NCBI GenBank assembly: GCA_032622095.1
Contig: CP136066.1
Location: 190,454,816-190,518,815, forward strand
Origin: Siphonodentalium dalli
Taxonomy: Eukaryota; Mollusca; Scaphopoda; Gadilida; Siphonodentaliidae
Reading direction: 5' to 3'
DNA: 64,000 nucleotides
Below, one piece after another: positions 23,870 to 34,125 of the stretch. Numbering within the stretch: position 1 is the first letter of the stretch; every line of letters starts with the position of its first letter. The translations under genes and the position numbers were made by a program. The notes below the pieces were generated by a model. It saw only the letters and a program-made list of their open reading frames with translations, searched no databases and had not been told where the DNA came from.

Positions 23870-24711
23870 GGTGGGCGGTAAAGATGACCCAAAAGCAATT
23901 TTTTCCAAGCTCAAAAAGAAATTTCTTCCACATTTTTCTACTATTTTTGGCCTTAAAACTTATAAGTAATGTAATTTTAACATCAAAATTGCCTTTAGAT
24001 GGTCAGTATAGATTGTTTCTTGTTGTTAAATTACGAAATACCCGGCATATGTCAGTTTAGGTCACTCCAAACATAAAATGCATGGACACATTGCATTTTG
24101 CAATCACTTCCATGTCAAATTGGGCTTATCACATGCTCCAACCTGTAACAGGTAGTAGACAGTGAGTTAGGTAAATTATAACTATTATTCTTCATTAAGT
24201 TTTGGATTTCGTGTCTCTAGTGGTGGGAGTGTCGAAAAATGGTAGGACAAAACTTGCTGAAACGGAACGAATTAGAGTCGAGGGGTGTGTGGGTAAAAAA
24301 AAAAGGTCAAAGGTAAAAGATCATAACACGTGTCAATATTGTCCGACACCCCATGTTTTAAACACCATTATTCCATTCAGGCGTTTACAATTAAAACATG
24401 TTTAAAATAAACTTTACGATTATGATTACTGTTAGACGCCTGGACGTTTCAGCACAAGAACTGTCGACTTGGTGCTTTGTTGTTTCGTTAATGTGGATGT
24501 TTGGACAGCCGCTAATAGTAGAACCAACGGGAACATAATTGAAGACGGAACTATCGTATTAAATTCTTCGTGTCGATAACATACTTGTACGATATTAAAG
24601 TGAACTGAAATACTCCGCTGGGATGACCGCATGAAAAATAATCTGACAATTGAACATGTCCATGATATGTGAAAATGTTCCATCTCAGCCAGTTCTGCCG
24701 AAAATCCGAAC
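23870..24711. other. intron without recognised genes
   Basis: Sequence at 23870-23960 resembles the G-rich GGGTGGG / TTTTTTCC phrases inside the 9.2-12.3 kb inverted repeat. Nothing else is recognised. Confidence 0.35.
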
Positions 24712-25025
24712 ATTATCTGCTTATAATATAACTTATTTTAGGTTGATAATCTGCGGAGAAACGCCTCATTTTGAGTCAAATGTGCTGAAAATGAGAGCGT
24801 CTTAGTCACATTATCGACTCACAATAAGTCGATGCTAAGCAGATTATGTGCGCACAATGACACATATAAGCCAACTCACGACTTTTCAGATGTACGCTCT
24901 TTAGCATGTGTTTTCATTGTGGCCCGCGCCATAAAACGATATAACGGACATTACTCTATTATCTGCTTATTTCAGAATCAGATAATCATAGTATGAACCT
25001 ACTTCACTTTATAGGTCGATTATGG
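24712..25025. mobile_element. MITE family M, copy 4 (uninterrupted)
   Basis: This member runs from TTATCTGCTTATAATATAAC through CGTCTTAGTCACATTATCGA and CACGACTTTTCAGATGTACG to ATAGGTCGATTATGG. It is useful as the empty-site reference for two foldback insertions. The positions equivalent to ACTCA.AAT.AG.CGAT and TTTCAG.TGTACGCTC are joined here but split by insertions in the copies at 29475 and 51417. Confidence 0.75.
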
Positions 25026-26456
25026 TGACTCTTCCCAATCCCACCACATCGTAGAGTTATGATACAGAGTCATATTATAAGATATTATTTTCCCAAATTC
25101 CATCGTAATATATTCTGATTACCAGATCTGAAGATATCCGAGAAAAAATCAGGGCGAAACTTACTTTTAATTTGTTTATGTTAATCTCAGGTGTCAGTTT
25201 ATTTCAGCCAGAACATAACGAAACGCTCATTAATTTGAAATATGGCCCATTAAAACGACAGATCGTCTACATGCACGAACACCGCAGCTTCAAAATTCCC
25301 CACACGATGAATATCATATATAAATGTACTGTGTTTAGAATTTACCAGATGTATCCCTCATATTCATATACCCACTGTTTCAGTCCGAAATTTCCCACCA
25401 CAATTGTGTGGCTTTTTAAACAATCGCGGCATGTAGCTTTCTGGACATCTTAATGAATTTATTCATGCCACTATGTGAGACATATTGTCGCAACGAGAGA
25501 GCTGATTTTACGTTATGAAAGAAACCCTCAGGAATACCATTTTCAAAGTAGGCAGGCTAAATCTTCGTCTTGATGATACAGCGGTATATTATGAATAGTT
25601 TGTCTTGTTCTGGTGATTTTTCGTGGCAAATCTTTAGCCGACCAGAATTTAGTTTTTATATCACAACCATTCATCGCCAATTGTCGGGCTTTCCTGGAAC
25701 GTATGGTATTGAGTGTCCAATACCTCAATAGCATCTGCTTTCCAGAAATATCGCTTGCCAGAATTAGTGGTCCTTATTGTGAATTAAGGTTAATATTTGG
25801 CACACGGAGCGCGAACACGGCTTCCACCAGAGCATATTGTAGTGTCGAGGTTAGAGAACGCATGTCAGAATATGTAGATAAAAGTCTGTTACTATATAAT
25901 TATGTAACCAAATTTTAGTTTACGTAATTGGGATGTCTGTGTGTCCGGATTTTCTCCCAGACTGCTGATCAGATTTCAGCCAATCTTGATGTGTTGACTC
26001 AGGGTACCCTGGCGGAAGTTAAAGCGGCGCTTGTGTTACAAAATGTTTATTCAAACAAATTTAATTAAATAAGTAAAACAAATTAAACTATTTTTAAAAT
26101 AAGCTCACTGGTCAGCGATTTCAGATTCAAATAAGTCCAATATGAACCAATGTCAATATTTAGGTCTAATATGAACCTATCTGCATAAGGATATATTGCA
26201 GTAGCATAATAATTGTTATCTATATAAATAAAAGAATATGATGTTCTGTCATGAGCGCAAAGCGCACGGAGGCCGCATACCACACCGACGCTGAATAAAG
26301 GCTTCTGAAGGAGCCTGTTTCAGAAAGTCTTATTTATATAAGTAAATGCACCAAAATTTTAACCAACCGAATACTGGTACAGTACATGTAATACATATGT
26401 ATACTTGTACGTAGTTATTGTCCAAATAACATATAAGTTCTATTTAACATTTGCAG
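25026..26456. other. intron with a partial MITE M copy
   Basis: Contains a partial family M end at about 26092-26200 (TCAAATAAGTCCAATATGAACC). The stretch 25918-26050 (GTGTGTCCGGATTTTCTCCC) is weakly similar in style to 61660-61840. No gene recognised. Confidence 0.4.
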
Positions 26457-26498
26457 CGAATAGTCGTCCAGTTCCAACAACAACAACGACGACGACAG
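26457..26498 (+). CDS. gene B, 14-codon Thr-rich linker mini-exon
   Basis: A 42-bp exon reading A-NSRPVPTTTTTTT-G, with acceptor AACATTTGCAG ending at 26456 and donor GACAG|GTACGT, GT at 26499. Both junctions are phase 1. It is one codon longer than the gene A mini-exon and shares its RPVPTTTTT core, so both derive from one ancestral linker exon. The repeated ACA/ACG codons make it prone to length change by slippage. It joins in phase to the PAN exon upstream and the CTLD exon downstream, and it probably encodes an O-glycosylated stalk. Confidence 0.82.
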
Positions 26499-26552
26499 GT
26501 ACGTACGTTTGATATGACTAAGACGCTTATTTATTTATAATTTAAAGATCAA

Positions 26553-29095
26553 GGTCCGAATCGGCATCTCTGGATTAGACTAGGTTTTATTCTAGACCAG
26601 GTTTAACTCCAGTTTAAACTAGGTTTAAGTAGGGTTTAAACTTGGTTTTACGGTAGTTAAACTAGGTTTATGTGAGTCAAACTGGGTTTTAGTGTAGTTA
26701 AACCAAGTTTTGTGATAAACTCAGTTTAAGTTTGTGGAATTCAATCTCAATTAAAAACTAGGTTTTATTGACGTGATAAAGTTATGGTAATATTACTAAT
26801 TGTTTGTGGTGAATTGGCTATATAATCATCAGTATAAGCTTCGGTATATATGATTTATACGTACCATACGTCTCATCTCGAAAATATACCTTTAAATATT
26901 CTTTGAAAAAACATCAAAGTTAAACCACCCTACCCCAGGTTTGACTAAAACCTAGTTTTTTGGGTTTAATTATTCGGCCGATTTTTTTCGCCCAGTATTG
27001 ATGTTGTTTCTTCTCGTATATGGGAGTTTTATTTTGAATTGGGGGAGGCGTTTATGCGCGGGCGTTTGTCACTCAATGTACATGCAAGAGAGTCTTAGTG
27101 TAATTCGGGGAGGCAATTGCGGTACTTATGAGATAATTCTAACAAAATATGTGCCAGTGTGATGGATGATTTCTTGCTATATATGTGTGTTTGCAATTCG
27201 CTCGTTCGGATGTCGCTTTGGCGACTGAGAGCATGGAGGGATCGAACTGATCAGTTTGACACGGTAGACACGAACATGACTTTTGAAACTGATACCTTAT
27301 TCACAAAAAGGTCTCTTTCGGTCAATTTTACGCATGGGTTGGTGGCCCGCCCAAATACCCAACAGAGACACCCCAGCCCTCACCCGGGGGGAGGGTAACG
27401 GCCACCCTGAGTGGAGTATGGACTATATATTTTGGAGAACTGTAAAGATTTCGGCCAATTTGATGGTATGGGTGGGTGGCTCGCCCCAAATAACCCATAG
27501 AAACACCCCATCCTCACATCCGGGGGGGGGGGTACCACCCGAGGGGGTGAACACGGCATATGGACCATTTTCGAGACCGGTAAGGATTTCGGCCAATTTG
27601 ACGGCATGGATGGATGGATGGATGGCCCGCTCAAATGTCCCATAGAAACAGCCCACCCCTCAACGCTGGGGGAACCACACAGGAGGTGAAAATGGGGTAT
27701 GGACCATTTTCGAGAACGGTAAGGATTTCGGTCAATTTAACGTCAGGAGTGTGGGTAGCCCGCTCCAACTACCCTAGAAACACCCTCACCCGGGGTACAA
27801 CCCCGAGGACAGTGGGTGGCACATCCCAAATGCCCCCATAGAAACACCCCAACCCGCACCCCGGGGTCCATACCCCATTTTCACCCGCTCGGGTAGAACC
27901 ACCCGCGCTGGGGGTGGGGTGTTTCTATGTACTATATTTGAGGGCGGGCCGCCCACAAATGCCGTCATATTGGCCGAAATCCTTACCGTTCTCGATAACA
28001 TTCCATACCCAATTTCGACACCCGGGTGAGGGGTGGGGCGCTTCTATGTGTATTTGGGGCGGGCCACCTACACATGCCGTAATATTGACCGACAGAGGCA
28101 TGTTTTTTGCGAATAATGAATAAAATGTTCCATACCCCAATTTCACCCCAGCAGGGTGGTACCCTCCAGGGATTAGGGTAGGGTGTTTCTAGAGGATATT
28201 TGGAGCGGGCCACACACCCCTGTCGTCAAATTGTGCCGAAATCCTTACCGTTCTCGAACATGGTTCATATGCCATCTTCACCCCTCGGTGATAACCCACC
28301 CCACCCGCCCGGATGTGAGGGGTGGGGTGTTTATATGGGTTATTTGAGGTACCCTTCCCCGGGGTTGAGGGCTGTGGTGCTTCTATTCGGTATTTGGGCG
28401 TACCAAATTTCCACCTCCTCGGGTGGCACCCCTCGGGTGAGTGGTGGGTGGGGGTTCTATGGTGTATTTTTATCGGGCCACCCACTCCTGCTACCAAATT
28501 AATTAGCCTAAATTCTTACCGTTCTCGAAAATGGTCCATACCCCAGTTATCCCGGGGTGAGGGTGGTGTTTCTATCGGGTATTTTGGGCGGGCCACCCAT
28601 TCTTACCGCCAAATTCGCCGAAATCCTTCCCGTTCTCGAAAATGGTCCATACCCCATTTTCACCCGTCCGGATGCTACCCCCGGGGTGGTGGTGTTTCTA
28701 TGGGGTATTTGTGGCGGGCCACCCATGCCCTCAAGAGATATTTTTGAGTTGCAAAAGTCATGTTCGTCCATGATATTAGATAATATCTAACCGCTATGTA
28801 TACAACAGACCGTGCATTCGTCGTGATTTCTCAAAGCGCACGGGTTATTCGCCTGATTAGGAGATTAGATAGCAACAACAGGTCGCGTGACCGGACAATG
28901 CATTGACAAGAAGCGATAATAAACAGACAGACCACGCCTCCTATCCTTGCAATTGGACAAGTGTGGCCCACAGGTAACACAATCGACCAAATCTATGTCG
29001 TCCCAGCGGTGGAGAAAAACTTGGATTTACTACTAAAAACCCAGTTTAAACTGGTAGTTTAAACTAGGTCTAAACTGGAGATGCCGATTCTGACC
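26553..29095. mobile_element. foldback element 3
   Basis: A 2.5-kb element with inverted ends GGTCCGAATCGGCATCTC (26553) and GAGATGCCGATTCTGACC (ending 29095). Next to the ends come GTTTAAACTAGGTTT-type repeats (26575-26960 and 29030-29075). Further in are GC-rich minisatellites in opposite orientations. The flanking trinucleotide is CAA on both sides, possibly a 3-bp target duplication. No transposase seen. It lies 54 bp after the donor of the gene B mini-exon. Confidence 0.75.
27330..28740. repeat. GC-rich ~140-bp minisatellite in two opposed arrays
   Basis: About four units of roughly 140 bp lie in forward orientation at 27330-27890. About six lie in reverse at 27900-28740. The unit contains GGACCATTTTCGAGAACGGT, a GGTGGCCCGC phrase and an ACCCCACCC..CACCCGGGG run. 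The many overlapping open frames on both strands here arise from this low-complexity GC-rich repeat and are not genes. Confidence 0.9.
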
Positions 29096-29474
29096 CAAGG
29101 GTCCGAGAGAGAGAGAGCGCTAGTAGTGTGCTAAAATAGATATAATAGTAGAAAATTAACTACAAGCCAATGCCTTAAGGCCCCTTCAAATATAGTACCG
29201 GGATGACGGGTTTATCCGGCCGGGGACCCTCTATTGTTCGGGATCCCGATCGGAAAAATTTATCCCGACGGGATATGAACGGGAAGTGAACGACATCCCG
29301 CTATCGGAAGTGACCGGAATCACGAAATAATTCTGGTCCCGTTGTAAACAAAACAACATATTGAAAAATGGCCGTCACGCTGGACACCATAATCGACCAT
29401 ATAACGTCTCTTTCACTACATGTACTTCAAGAGGGATCAAAATGTTTGTCCTCGGTCATTCTTTTCCCAAAAAG
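29096..29474. other. intron between two elements
   Basis: A moderately GC-rich patch with CCGGGATGACGGG and GGGATCCCGATCGG phrases at 29200-29300. No coding domain or repeat partner recognised. Confidence 0.4.
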
Positions 29475-29598
29475 CCGCATATTATCTGCTTATAATATAA
29501 CTTGTTTTAGGTAGATAATCTACTTAGAATCACCCCATTTTGAATCGATAGTGTTCTGAAACTGAGAGCTTTCTAGTCACATTATAGACTCATAATGA
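29475..29598. mobile_element. MITE family M, copy 6, left half (interrupted)
   Basis: Left half of a family M element, ending in TCATAATGA where foldback element 1 begins. The right half resumes at 36399 with the same TCATAATGA and continues GGCGATTCG to about 36620. Confidence 0.8.
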
Positions 29599-31353
29599 GA
29601 GAGTGGCTAAAATGCAAGCTTGGTGCCAAGCTTGGCAGTTTTTAAGGCAGGTGACTAAAAGACAAGCTTGGCGTTTTCAAATTTTTAAAAAGCCTTTTAA
29701 ACGCTGTTTTCGGGTGAATTATGCGGGAATAGCACCAGTTAATTACTTATATGGCCCATTTTCGTAAATTAATCGACAATAGTGGCAGTAATGTCCCCGA
29801 TTGGTTGGTTAATAGGGGGCGTGGTCACAAAATCAAAACATCGTCTTTTTACGCAGATTTCTTGTCGGTTTTTGGTCGATTTCTCTTTTTAAACATCAGT
29901 TGGACTAAGTTTTTTATTCGAAACATGTTGAATGGTTATCATTTATCACTCTCATAGTCGAGCTTGGCGGTTTTGAACATTATATGCGAAGAATTTTTGA
30001 CTTTTAGATGACCGACCACCGAACCGCCAAGCTCGAATAAAAAATCAAAATATTAAGCTGAATTTTCGCCGATTTCTCGTTTCTAAAACACGTTCCATCT
30101 AGTTTTTATGTAAAAACGTGTAAAATGATTATCATTCTTCACAAATATAATCGGGCTTGGCGGTTTTGAACATTATATACAAAGAATTTTTGACTTTTAG
30201 ATGACCGACCACCGAACCGCCAAGCTCGAATAAAAAATAAAAATATTAAGCTGAATTTTCGCCGATTTCTCGTTTCTAAAACACGTTCCATCAAGTTTTT
30301 ATGTAAAAACGTGTAAAATTATTATCATTCTTCACAAATATAATCGGGCTTGGCGGTTTTGAACATTATATACAAAGAAGTTTTGACATTTTGATGACCG
30401 ACCACCGAACCGCCAAGCTCGAATTAAAAATAAAAATATAAAGCTGAATTTCGGCCGATTTCTCGTTTCTAAAACACGTTCCAGCTAGTTTTCATGTAAA
30501 TACATGTAAAATGATTATCATTCTTCACAAATATAATCGAGCTTGGCGGTTTTTAATATTTTATATTAAGAATTTTGGACATTTGATGCGGTCCTACTAA
30601 ACAACGAACACAAACGAACACAAACGAACATAAACGAACACAGGTCTAAAAAGCGGAATAGAAGGGTGAAATTTGGTTTGTGGGTGCGTGTGGGTCCATT
30701 ATATGTGTATGTGGTGTTATTTCCAACTTTGATGACTTATTTTTCGAGTTATAAGCATTATTTGAATGCAAAGCTACTAAACAACGAACACAAACGAACA
30801 TGAGATTAGCCGTATTGCAAAGGTGTTAATAAAGGTGTTAATTAACTACCGCCTTCTCTATGGCTTATACTCTGTCTCTTTGTCACTGAGTTGTTTTGAC
30901 TTAGTTAGTTTGTCTTATTATTACTTCGTTTAACTTCCCTGGCATCACACTGCTCTTTGAGTAGAGCTTTAGGTACTAGAATCAAAGTTTGTTTTATATA
31001 CAATCGAATATTTATATATTATTTTACACTGACTCAGCCCCGGCGGAACGATGGGCAGAGTTTGTTCTCCTTGAAGTCAGTGCATGGATGAAAATGGCTC
31101 CTGCAAAATGTTGCATTATTTAAATCATTAAAATCAAGTAATGCACTTATTTGATATGAATCCAAGAAGTCTATATGTTATTTTATCACATGATTAGCAC
31201 TATTTTCCTATGTAATATTCGAGCGTAATAGACACGTGTAATATCGTTGCGTGCAATGACGTCACGCTGCTCTTTGGGACAAAGTTCTCTGTCTGTTAAT
31301 TATTGTTGTTTTCGATAAAAATTAAGCGATTATATAACCATGTGATAAAAAGT

Positions 31354-31494
31354 ATCTCAAACTCGTTCTATTTTATACGTAATTTATCAACCTCGTCCAC
31401 TAAATTCTATTTGAGCCTCGGTAAACCTCGACTCAAATCGAATTTAGTGAACTCGGTTGATAAATTCCGTATAAAATAGAAACTCATGTGAGAT
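31354..31494. repeat. 141-bp imperfect palindrome
   Basis: TCTCAAACTCGTTCTATTTT on the left pairs with AAAATAGAAACTCATGTGAGA on the right. The TTTATCAACC, ACTAAATT and ATTTGAG blocks pair in order inside. It is a compact foldback MITE nested in the insert within foldback 1. Confidence 0.8.
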
Positions 31495-31858
31495 CCTATA
31501 TGTATATTTACATACTATTCTGTCGTTTATTGGTGATCGTCTTGGTTTTTGATGTCTTCACTCTTTCCTTTTTTTATTGTCCATTTTTTTTTTGCGAGAG
31601 CGGTAGATTTGGGTATAGTTAATTGCCATCAGTTGAAGTTTGGAATTTAGAATTGTCACTCACAAAATTAAGAAGTCTTCGCATTAGTCTGTCTTGTTGT
31701 TCGGCCGTCAAATTTGTTCAAATTTCGTGTCTCACTTCCAAAGATGATGCAATGCCTGATAATGTAAAATCCCCTCCACTCGAATGTCACGCAGTTATCA
31801 GTCACTGTTTCATTTAAATTGTCTGTAAACTCAGTCAATTTTTTTGTTAATTATAGTA

Positions 31859-32198
31859 TTAAAGGCACGGGAGGCCTTAGTTGTCGAAAATATTCATATT
31901 TGTTCCAATCACCGTAAACAGAAAAAACACTAAAACGCATACAGTTTCGTTCATCGTGTAAACAGCATGCTATCATAAAGACCTACTATATATTACCTAA
32001 GCAAGAGCCTGATTGTGTTACAGAAGACAGCACCGTACGTGTTACTGGCTAATCACACACAAATGATATAAACAATCTTTATTAGTTCTTATTTGTATAC
32101 GGACAAAGTCTGTCTACATTTTGCTTTTTGTGTCGGTTTTTGACCGTTGGAAATTTTTCACAGCATATACCCACTGCCAAGGACTCCCGCACCTTTAA
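31859..32198. mobile_element. TTAA-flanked MITE, copy 2
   Basis: The 332-bp body 31863-32194 has ends AGGCACGGGAGGCC and, read inward from the right, AGGTGCGGGAGTCC, with TTAA on both sides. It is a shorter relative of the element at 12696, lacking about 160 bp of the interior, and it preserves TTGTCGAAAATATTCATATT and GACAAAGTCTGTCTACAT. Confidence 0.88.
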
Positions 32199-33606
32199 TG
32201 CTTTCATAATTGTTATTTGTCCAATATTTCGGAATTGTTGAATTTTGTGTTCTAGCATTGAAAACTTTCGTCTTTAGTCTTTCCATAAATGTAAGGTATC
32301 GTCTGTTGTCACATATATTTGTCAATTATGTCTGTCTGTATTTCGTCATAAATGATTTTGTTTTCTATTGTTACCAAGCCGCCCTCGCTATTGAATACTT
32401 TTCCATCTTATTGACAGTTTGATCACTGTCTGTTTTACTTAAATTACGATTGAGATTTTGCTTAAGATGCCTGGTACATAGCGTATGCGTGTATCAGGAA
32501 AGCAAGCAGATATAGCATTTACCAGAGTGATCTCCGAGACTGAGTGATCTCGTATACTGAGAATTTTCGACTTTTAGGTGACCGACCACCGAACCGCCAA
32601 GCTCGAATTAAAAATCTAAATATTAAGCTGAATTTCCGTCGATTTCTCGTTTCTAAAACAAGTTCCAGCTAGTTTTTATGTATAATCATGTAAAATGATT
32701 ATCATTCGTCACAAATATACTCGAGCTTGGCGGTTTTGAATCATTTATATTAAGAATTTTGGACATTTGATGACCGACCACCGAACCGCCAAGCTCGAAT
32801 TTTAAATCAAAATATGAAGCTGAATTTCCTGAGATTTCTCGTTTCTAAAACATGTCCCAGCTATTTTTCATGTAAAAATATGTAAAATGATTATCGTTCT
32901 TCACATATATACTCGAGCTTGGCGGTTTTTAACATTGTGTACTTAGAATTTTCGACTTTTATATGACCGCTCACCGAACCGCCAAGCCAATGCAAAATGA
33001 TACCCAGACCAAACCGAGGCAAAATGATACCCACCAAATATTGTCAACGTGTACCCATTAATGATCGTCCATGCAACTAATCAAACTTGTTCAATTATGT
33101 TATATTCTTGTTTCGATGTAGCAATGTGATTTAAATGGCACGTATATATAAGATAAGTTAGTCGTGAGTGGAACGGTCACAATGATAATATACATGAATT
33201 CCAGAGGGCAAACTGTAATATAATTTAATTCTCCATCCACATTAAATTATTATTATTATTATTTGTTTTTTGGGGGGGATTTGACCCAGGAGGATTTGAA
33301 AGAGCCTGAGACGTCATTTTTTCTTTCTTTTTAGTGTAAACATATTTTTATTTCCAACATAACATAATACACAGATGATACAAAATTAATATGCAAAATA
33401 GAAGAGAATCAGAATCAGAATTCAATTAATCTCAAATCGTCGTACATGTTGACATAGCAGAGACATATATATGTCACTCACATCAGTGCTATAATAAATA
33501 ATATTGAGTAAAATGTCCGAAATGTGATCTCGTAAAGTATAACAAAATAAACCGACTTGGCACATATTTTTGGTTTAGTGCCATCACAAATGCGGTCAAG
33601 ACGCAT

Positions 33607-33852
33607 ATGCCAAATTTAACAATTCTATTTTGTTGGAATCACATCAAGAGGGATTTCAGATTTCATATCAAACATCATTTAGGGGCTCAACCGAAAGAGA
33701 TCACCGTGTATTTGAATGACCTCGCAGTCATACTTAAATGTAACAATGTTGAGGAATCTACAGAGAGTACAAACAGCGATCTGAAAAATGGAGTGGTGCA
33801 GCAAAATCATATTTTGATAAAAATTAAAATTCTTATCTTAAAATATCAGTAA
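33607..33852 (+). pseudogene. possible MULE-like transposase fragment at the core of foldback 1
   Basis: An 81-codon open frame lies in the unpaired centre of foldback 1. It begins MPNLTILFCWNHIKRDFRF and continues through HHLGAQPKEITVYLNDLAVI. The CWNH..RD phrase followed by a (H)LGA...I..Y..D segment resembles the part after the catalytic aspartates in invertebrate MULE transposases as I remember them. I cannot confirm it without a search. It is a fragment: no complete DDE domain is visible, and the flanking sequence does not extend it. If correct, it explains the 9-bp target duplication of the element. It could also be a chance frame. Confidence 0.35.
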
Positions 33853-34030
33853 AAACGTAGCATTTTCGGTCGCCTTTTTTTTGGGCATAGAAAGGTGGCT
33901 TTGCTTCATTTATGACAAGATAACACCAAAATTGCATCAAACTGACTTAACAGAAAATGGCAGCCATCTTGAATTACAAAAAATGCTCAAAGCGGATTTT
34001 AGCGAAATTTTGGATATTTTATATATAAAT

Positions 34031-34125
34031 TATTGGACTTAAGTCCAATTCATTTGAACTTAAGTCAAATTAGTGAATTGATTTGGACTCAAGTCCAATT
34101 CATTTGGACTTAAGTCCAATTCATC
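34031..34125. repeat. palindromic ~21-bp tandem repeat
   Basis: Several copies of TTGGACTTAAGTCCAATTCAT, itself palindromic around CTTAAG. They lie near the centre of foldback 1. Confidence 0.85.

Larger units (their letters stand above)
30587..32553. other. asymmetric insert in the left arm of foldback 1
   Basis: This 2-kb block has no mirror in the right arm. It starts with an 11-bp ACGAACACAAA-type tandem repeat (30600-30645, echoed at 30778-30800). It contains a palindromic MITE at 31354-31494 and the TTAA MITE at 31859-32198. No coding domain recognised. Confidence 0.55.

Noticed and set aside
27159-28790. Cluster of overlapping 67-141 codon frames on both strands
   Set aside because: They arise from the GC-rich 140-bp minisatellite with few stop codons. 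Frames on both strands and in several phases are equally open.
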